A stretch of 64,000 nt of DNA from Pseudopedobacter sp044361595 (GTDB taxonomy: Bacteria; Bacteroidota; Bacteroidia; Sphingobacteriales; Sphingobacteriaceae). The notes under the pieces are model-generated. The model made no database searches. It had not been told where the DNA came from and saw nothing but the letters and a program-made list of their open reading frames with translations. The translations under genes were made by a program, and so were the position numbers. The stretch is taken from assembly GCA_044361595.1 (NCBI GenBank), contig JBIKIN010000020.1, positions 9,633 to 73,632 on the forward strand, written 5' to 3'. Below, one piece after another: positions 25,339 through 33,200 of the stretch. Every line of letters begins with the position of its first letter. The first letter of the stretch is position 1.

Positions 25339-25868
25339 TTGGAGGTAAATTAAAAGGTATTAGGTTACAAGCACCAAAAAATTTACCCGTAAGGCCTACT
25401 ACCGATATGGCCAAAGAAGCCTTGTTTAATATCCTGCAAAACTTAGTAGAAATATCAGAACTGCATGTTTTAGATTTGTTTAGTGGTACCGGAAACATCA
25501 GTTTAGAATTTGCCTCTAGAGGTGCTGAACAAATTACCGCTGTAGATAGAGATTTTGGATGTTATCATTATCTCAAAAATACCGCTCAGCAGCATCAATT
25601 AAATCAAATTAAAGCTTATAAAGCTGATGTTTTCAAATACTTGAAACAAGAAAATCAGCAGTATGATTTGATTTTCGCAGATCCTCCTTACGATTTAAAC
25701 AGAATTCCAGAAATAGCTCCGTTAGTTTTTGAGCAAGATTTACTTAAACCAAATGGAATTTTAATAATCGAGCATCAGAGTATGCAAGATTTATCAAATC
25801 ATCCTAATTTTAAAGAAAAAAGAACTTACGGTTACACAGCTTTTAGTTTTTTTAACAAAAACCAATAA
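25329..25868 (+). CDS. rsmD: 16S rRNA (guanine(966)-N2)-methyltransferase
   Basis: RsmD methylates G966 of 16S rRNA in the assembled 30S particle. 179 residues, standard. Motifs: RIIGGKLKGIRLQAP at the N-terminus, RPTTDMAKEALFNIL, SAM motif I DLFSGTGNISLEFASRGA, and catalytic motif IV FADPPYD. It sits in the middle of the DUF3822-rsmD-coaD unit; the start overlaps the previous gene and coaD follows after 4 bases. The rsmD-coaD pair is conserved across many bacteria. Confidence 0.96.
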   Translation: MRIIGGKLKGIRLQAPKNLPVRPTTDMAKEALFNILQNLVEISELHVLDLFSGTGNISLEFASRGAEQITAVDRDFGCYHYLKNTAQQHQLNQIKAYKADVFKYLKQENQQYDLIFADPPYDLNRIPEIAPLVFEQDLLKPNGILIIEHQSMQDLSNHPNFKEKRTYGYTAFSFFNKNQ

Positions 25869-25872
25869 AAAT

Positions 25873-26340
25873 ATGAAAATTGCACTTTTCCCCGGTTCTT
25901 TTGATCCAATAACCAAAGCTCATGTAGATATTTTAAAACGTTCTATTCCTTTGTTTGACAAGATTTATGTAGGTATTGGAACCAATAGCAGTAAACAAAG
26001 TTTATTAAGTGTTGATGTTAGATTAGAGATGATTAAAGCTGTTTTTGCCGATGAACCTAAACTAGAGATGATTAAATACGAAGGTTTAACTGTTAACTTT
26101 TGTAAAGAAATTGGCGCCGATTATATGATTAGAGGGATTAGAACGGTCTCGGATTTTGAGTACGAAAAGGCAATTGCCCAGATGAACCACGCTTTAGTAC
26201 CAGATATTGAATCTATTTTTATTGTTAGTAAACCTGGTTATTCTTCCATAAGTTCTACCATTGTAAGAGATATTTTAAGATATGGCGGAGACGTTGCACA
26301 ATTTGTACCTAGCGCCGCAATTCCATTTTTAATTAAATGA
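25873..26340 (+). CDS. coaD: Pantetheine-phosphate adenylyltransferase
   Basis: CoaD transfers AMP from ATP to 4'-phosphopantetheine, the penultimate step in CoA synthesis. 155 residues. Nucleotidyltransferase motifs: ALFPGSFDPITKAHVDIL (the T/HxGH-type loop, here TKAH), MIRGIRTVSDFEYE, and SSISSTIVRDI near the C-terminus. Start and length are normal. It is the last gene of its unit and is followed by a spacer with a dispersed repeat. Confidence 0.97.
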   Translation: MKIALFPGSFDPITKAHVDILKRSIPLFDKIYVGIGTNSSKQSLLSVDVRLEMIKAVFADEPKLEMIKYEGLTVNFCKEIGADYMIRGIRTVSDFEYEKAIAQMNHALVPDIESIFIVSKPGYSSISSTIVRDILRYGGDVAQFVPSAAIPFLIK

Positions 26341-26379
26341 TTTAATTTTTTTTCCATAACGTAATGCGTTAAGTATTGT

Positions 26380-26497
26380 CCAATGGGCTCCTTCGGAGAA
26401 ATGAAAATCCTTTTTTTGAGGATAAGGAAAATGCGAGATGGAGAAAAAAAGATTGTAATGAAAAGCCTGACAGCGTTTTTTCTGCGGGCTAACGCCA
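26380..26497. repeat. Dispersed intergenic element, opposite orientation to 14338
   Basis: Starts CAATGGGCTCCTTCGGAG and ends GCGGGCTAACGCC; the reverse complement of its last ~35 bases resembles the start of the element at 14338. It lies just after coaD and could serve as its 3' end, but no T-run follows a clear stem. Confidence 0.5.
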
Positions 26498-26558
26498 AAC
26501 ATCTTTCTAAATAATTGTATATTAGTATTATCTTTAATGTTATTCTAAAAATAAACGC

Positions 26559-26819
26559 ATGACCTTACAATTTATAAAAGATCCTAATGGAAACACTACA
26601 GGTGTTTACATTCCTATTGAGGAATGGCAGGATTTAAAATCAAAATATACTGATTTGCAAAAGTTGGAAGCAGATAATTTAAAGGAATTGACACCGTGGC
26701 AAAAACAAGTTATAGATGAGCGTTTAAGCGATTATTATAATAATTCTGAGGATGTTGCGGATTTTGATGAAACCATCAACGACATAGAAAAAAGAGAGTT
26801 CATTAGTATAATCCAATGA
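26559..26819 (+). CDS. Small acidic protein, possible antitoxin
   Basis: 86 residues, acidic. The N-terminal half (NTTGVYIPIEEWQDLKSKY) resembles the beta-strand plus helix start of Phd/YefM-like antitoxins, and the C-terminal half (QVIDERLSDYYNNSEDVADF) resembles the tail of addiction-module (TIGR02574/RelB-like) proteins. No toxin gene follows: the next 150 bases hold an unrelated remnant. It may be an orphan antitoxin left after loss of its partner, or a protein of other function. The family is not certain. Confidence 0.6.
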   Translation: MTLQFIKDPNGNTTGVYIPIEEWQDLKSKYTDLQKLEADNLKELTPWQKQVIDERLSDYYNNSEDVADFDETINDIEKREFISIIQ

Positions 26820-26967
26820 AGCAGACGTATTGAATATGGCTTTATTTGGTAAAACCGCTAAACAATGGCGTGAAAAAATACAGATAAAAAGGGAAATAAT
26901 TAATATATTCCCTCTCCCAACTGAAGTGTTAGTTGTTTGTTTACTTGCTATTGTTTTTCTTTATTGA
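26818..26967 (+). pseudogene. Remnant of a KilA-N/Bro-type protein C-terminal region
   Basis: The frame starting at the stop of the previous gene reads EADVLNMALFGKTAKQWREK, which I recall as the start of the C-terminal domain in Bacteroidota KilA-N/Bro-like and related proteins. After about 25 residues the resemblance ends (probable frameshift or deletion) and the frame closes at 26967. An ATG at 26836 would give only 43 codons. No upstream N-terminal part is present. The match is from memory and should be tested. Confidence 0.4.
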
Positions 26968-27246
26968 AAAATGCACCCAAAAAAATAATTTTTAAAATTA
27001 AACTCATACTTCACCACTTAAAGCAGGAAGATTTTAAATACCAGGAGTTAAGATAGTATCGATTAATTTACTTTTAAAGAAGTTACTTTTATCAAATAAT
27101 GGAATTGAGTAAAAAAAACAATTACTCAAAAAAGATTAAACTAATTACAGGATCACAAGAAATAAATGCAAAAATTCAAATAAAATATTTACATTCACAT
27201 GATTTTCTACCCGAAATATCATTTTGTCTGTGAATTAACAATTATT
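26968..27246. other. AT-rich leader region of the giant PKD gene
   Basis: Gene-free and very AT-rich. It contains the inverted repeat TTGAGTAA/TTACTCAA around 27103-27128 followed by an A-run, which could be a weak terminator for either strand. No clear TAnnTTTG box was found. The short open frame beginning at 27199 overlaps the start of the real gene in another frame and is not called. Confidence 0.5.
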
Positions 27247-27292
27247 AATTATTCAATAATTCCAAATTATACAGCTGAATTATTGAATAAAT
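27247..27292 (+). promoter_or_regulatory. Hairpin immediately before the giant gene's start codon
   Basis: Left arm AATTATTCAATAATTC (27247-27262) and right arm GAATTATTGAATAAAT (27277-27292) pair over 14 of 16 positions with a 14-base loop. The stem ends 6 bases before the ATG at 27299, covering where a ribosome would load. It may affect translation or be a protein-binding palindrome; this is inference. Confidence 0.6.
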
Positions 27293-27298
27293 TGATAA

Positions 27299-30200
27299 AT
27301 GAAAAACAAATTTCTTTTTTTTACATTTTTTTTATTTGCCGCTGTTTTTCAAACCAAATTTGTAAGCGCAAAAAATATAAGTATTTACACAGATTCTGAC
27401 TCAATCAAATATGCAGGTGCCCCATCTATTGGTATAAGCGGGAATAAAAAATTAGAAATTGTAAGTCCAAATGCTGGAGACAGCTATAAGTGGTTTAGGA
27501 ATAATGCGGTAATACCTGGAGCAACTTTATCCAATTATACTGCAACTTTAATTGGCGAATATTATGTTGAGGTAAGAAAAAACTCTACAAACTTTACTAA
27601 ATCTAATATAGTAAAACTAACAGAAATTACTACCATAGAAGCATCCTTTTCCTTTACTACTAATGGTGTATGTACTAATATCCCAATTGTATTTACTGGT
27701 ACTTCTACGGGCAATTCTCTAACTTACGAATGGGATTTTGGCGACCCTAATTCTGGTGGTTCAAATACCTCTACCATTCAAAACCCCTCTCATACTTTTG
27801 TTGGTACGATTGGTAGCGGCAATCAAAACTTTAATGTAAAACTTACTGTAACAGATAATAATGGGGTAAACAGTATAGTAACTAAAGTAATAACCACAAA
27901 GCAATTACCAGATGCTAATTTAGGGGGAACAGGAAAATTAACTTATAATGGATTACCTTATTTTAGAGTTTGTTCTCCAAACCCTTCAAATTTTACTTTT
28001 GTAAATTTATCATCAACTAATAATATTGAGTACACAATTGATTGGGGTGATAATAGTCCCTTATATACTTCTAATAACTTTACGAGCTCATTAACCCATA
28101 ATTATAAAGTAGGAATTGACACTTTAACATACACTGTAAAGGGAGTAAATGGATGCGTTTCGTCCCAAATATATTATGTTTTTGTAGGAAGCAATCCTGC
28201 TGGAAACATAGTACCAAGAGGTAATACAACAATTTGTACGGATCAAGAACTAACATTTGATATTTCAGGAATTGACAACAACACGCCGGGAACTACTTAT
28301 AAGATTACTTTTAATGATGGCACAAGTCCAATTACGCTAGTTCATCCTCTTATAGACAAATTTATAACACACAAATTCACAAAAAATTCATGTGGTGCAA
28401 GTTCTTCATTAGCAAATTCTTTTACTGTTTCCTTTGAAGCAGCAAACCCTTGTGGGACAACACCAGGTAGTGCGGGTGGTATTTTTGTTTCTGATAAGCC
28501 AAAAGCTCAATTTGACATCGTAAATCAAACTAAAATATGTGTAAACAATTCCTTAACCTTTTCAAATAAAAGTACTGGGACTTCAGTAACGTCTAGTTCT
28601 TGTACTAACGGACCAATAATTTGGAAAATAACACCAAGTACGGGCTGGTCCATTATTAATGGTACTAATGGCAGAGATTTTAACCAAACAGATCCTACAA
28701 TTTGGCAAACAGGAGGACAAAATTTAAATGTAAGGTTCACCCAGCCAGGAGAATATAAAATATCTTTAAAAATTGGAACTACTTCTTGTGGGGTCGATAG
28801 CTTAGAAAAAACCATTTGTGTTAACCCAACCCCAACAGCTGCTTTTGATTTAGATAAAAGTACAGGTTGTGCACCTCTGATAGTTAAAACAACTAACAAT
28901 TCTAATACCCCAATTTGCGGGAACAATGATTACACTTGGAGTGTAACTTATACTGATTCGCAAGGATGTGCTGGAACTAGTAGCTTCTCTTATCTAAACA
29001 GCACAAGTGCCAAATTTACGAACCCAGAATTTCAGTTTAACAATGCTGGCACATATAGTATTTCACTTACAACTAAAAATGCAGATGGTACTGGTTGTAG
29101 TGTTACATCCGCAATAAAAACAATTACTGTGAAAGCTAAGCCTATTGTTAGTATTAACGGAGTCTCTTCAGTTTGTTTAGGCGCAAATTTAGCGTTGGGT
29201 TCAACGGTAAAAAACTGTTATTCAACCATTGCAGAAACTTATCTATGGAGCTTTCCGGGGGCAAATATCACAAGTTCTAATGATGCAATACCACCAAATA
29301 TTAATTATTCTACTGCGGGTACTAAAATTATCACATTAGATGTTACTAACGAATGTGGCACTACGACAATTACCAAAACAATTACAGTTAACTCAGCACC
29401 TTCTGTTAATGTAATTTCAGACAAAATTTTATGTCCTAGCAATAATCAACCAATTATAATTTTTACCAATGTCAGTAATATTAGCGGTGTTACTTACAAT
29501 TGGACAAGAACTGCTGGAAATATTGGTCTTATACCATTAACAGGTAGTTCTAATATTCCTAGTTTTAATGCAACAAATTCCGGTTCAACCGCAATTACAT
29601 CTACAATTACTGTAACACCTACATTAAATGGTTGCATAGGTACTCCTGTCACTTTTACCATAACTGTTAACCCTTCTTCACCAGTAGCTAATGCTGGAGT
29701 AGACCAAAAAATTTGTAATAAAACAGAGACTGTTTTAAGTGGAAATAATCCAGGAACTTTTGTTGGTACTTGGACTAGGACATCTGGACCTGCTGATATT
29801 ATATTTGAAGATGCTAATAAATTCAACACAAAAGTAACAGGATTAACTGCAAACCAAACTTATGGATTTAGATGGACTATTACTGGAATAGGAAGTTGCC
29901 CAGCTACATTTGATGATGTTGTTATTTTTAACCGCCCAGATGTGACTTCAGCCAATGCGGGAATTGATGCTACAGTTTGCGATTATGTTTTGAGTCCCTT
30001 ACAAAATAACACTTTTACTTTACAAGGTAATTTAAATACTTCAAGAGCCTACGAAACAGGAACATGGACTATTTTAAACAAGCCAAGTGGTAATACGCCT
30101 ACTTTTAGTAATAACAATCCCAATAATAAAAATGCAATATTAGGTAATTTAATTCCTGGTACTTACGAACTCGTTTGGACCACCTCTAACGATGCGGGTT

Positions 30201-33200
30201 GTATCTCATCAACAGACAATGTAATTATTAAAGTTTATAGTAAACCTACAGCAGGTTCAACCACAAAACCTACTGAGATTTGTACAGGAGAAAGTATTAC
30301 ATTAAGCAATACAGGCGCAATTGGCGAAATACTAGAATGGCAATATTCGTTAAATATAAATGGGCCATGGATAAGCATACCAGATAGCAAAAAATCAAGT
30401 ATAACTGATGCAAATGTTACAACAACAAGATATTATAGGTTCAAAATAGTAAGCCAAAGCCCGCTTTGTAACAATACCTATTTTTATGAGGTAGGTTTTG
30501 TAAAAGTAAATCTATTATCTGTTGGCGGAACAGCTAATGGGGCGCAAACTTTATGTTCAAAAACTAATTCTGGTGCTGTTAATGTCTCTGGCAATATTGG
30601 AAGTGTGGTGAGATGGGAAAGTTCTTCAGATGATATTACCTTTACGGCAATTCCTAACTCGGTAAATTCTACTTACAATTATTCAAATATTCCAGCAACA
30701 ACTTATTTTAGAGCCGTTATAAAAAGTGGAACTTGTACCGAGGCAAAATCAACATCGGTAAAAATAACTTTAGGTGAAAATGCCATACAAGCAAAAGCAG
30801 GAAATGATCAAAAAATATGTAATCAAACCGAAGTCACTTTATTAGGAAATGATGCTGGAAGTTTCTTGGGAACTTGGACACAAATTAGCGGCACAGCGGT
30901 AACTTTTGAAGATGCTAATAAATTCAACACAAAAGTAACAGGATTAACTGCAAACCAAACTTATGGATTTAGATGGACTATTACTGGAATAGGAAGTTGC
31001 CCAGCTACATTTGATGATGTTGTTATTTTTAACCGCCCAGATGTGACTTCAGCCAATGCGGGAATTGATGCTACAGTTTGCGATTATGTTTTGAGTCCCT
31101 TACAAAATAACACTTTTACTTTACAAGGTAATTTAAATACTTCAAGAGCCTACGAAACAGGAACATGGACTATTTTAAACAAGCCAAGTGGTAATACGCC
31201 TACTTTTAGTAATAACAATCCCAATAATAAAAATGCAATATTAGGTAATTTAATTCCTGGTACTTACGAACTCGTTTGGACCACCTCTAACGATGCGGGT
31301 TGTATCTCATCAACAGACAATGTAATTATTAAAGTTTATAGTAAACCTACAGCAGGTTCAACCACAAAACCTACTGAGATTTGTACAGGAGAAAGTATTA
31401 CATTAAGCAATACAGGCGCAATTGGCGAAATACTAGAATGGCAATATTCGTTAAATATAAATGGGCCATGGATAAGCATACCAGATAGCAAAAAATCAAG
31501 TATAACTGATGCAAATGTTACAACAACAAGATATTATAGGTTCAAAATAGTAAGCCAAAGCCCGCTTTGTAACAATACCTATTTTTATGAGGTAGGTTTT
31601 GTAAAAGTAAATCTATTATCTGTTGGCGGAACAGCTAATGGGGCGCAAACTTTATGTTCAAAAACTAATTCTGGTGCTGTTAATGTCTCTGGCAATATTG
31701 GAAGTGTGGTGAGATGGGAAAGTTCTTCAGATGATATTACCTTTACGGCAATTCCTAACTCGGTAAATTCTACTTACAATTATTCAAATATTCCAGCAAC
31801 AACTTATTTTAGAGCCGTTATAAAAAGTGGAACTTGTACCGAGGCAAAATCAACATCGGTAAAAATAACTTTAGGTGAAAACGTAGCAACTGCAAATGCA
31901 GGCCCAAATCAAACGCTTTGTAATTTTATTGGTAAAATTACATTAGCAGCAAATTCCGTAAATGATGCAACTACCAAATGGACTCAAATTAGCGGTCCAA
32001 CAATTAGTTTTGACAACGATAATTTAGCCAATAGTGAAGTAAATATAACTCAAAATGGAACTTATATTTTTGAATGGGAAATTAGTAATAGTGTATGTCT
32101 ATCATCTAAAAGTAGGGTAACTATTTTTAATTATCCTCCTTTGGTTAATCAAATTACAGGAAGTTCAACTTTTTGCTTTGGACAACAAGTTACAATTACA
32201 GGTAATACACCAACTGGCGGAGATGGAAATTATGCTTATAGCTGGGAGAAAAGTATAGATAATAGTTCTTGGCAAGTCATCACAAATGAAACGAGTAAAA
32301 ATTTAAGTTTTGTGACACAAAATACCATATACGTGAGGCGAGTTGTTAAATCTAATGTTTGTTTAGATAATAGCACCGCAGTTTTAATAACTGTTTTACC
32401 TACAATTGTAAATAATACTGTTTCTGCCAATCAAGAAATTTGCATAGGAAAGGCTAGCCAAATTATTACAGGTTCAACTCCAACCGGAGGAAATAATTTT
32501 TATGCTTATAGTTGGGAAAAAAGCTTAGATGACAATGTTTGGATTGTAATTGCAGGGATTACAACGAAAGATTATCAGCCTACAAATGTACTAATTAACA
32601 CCTATTTTAGGAGAATTGTAACTTCAAATGTTTGTATAGATGCTCAAAAAAGCACATCAAATATTGTAAAGATTACTGTTAGGCCAAATGCTATTTCCGA
32701 TTTTACCACTGTAGCTACCAGCGCTTGTATCCCATTTAATTTAGCAAGTGTAATTACCGCTACTGCTCACCCTAATGAGAATTTGAGTTATGAATGGTTT
32801 GCCAATGGACAGGTTATTGGGAACACTTCCAGTTTTCCCGGCTATATTATTACCAATGATGGGGATATTGTAAAAATTAAATTAGTAACTATTAGTAAAT
32901 ACGGATGTAATAGCGATACCAAAGAGATTACATTTAGTACCACAAAAAATGTAGTAGCCTCGTTTATTAAAGACAAACAAAAAGGTTGTGGCCCGTTAAC
33001 GGTGAAATTCACAAATAATTCTTCTCCGTTAAATGGTGTTAGTTATACTTGGGATTTTGGTAATGGACAAACTTCTAATTTGGCTAATCCGCCAACAATC
33101 ATATTTGCTTCTCATCCATTAAATAGAGATACCACTTATATTATAAAACTAATAGCAAAAACTTCATGTTCTGAAACTTTATTTAAGGATTCTATAACTG

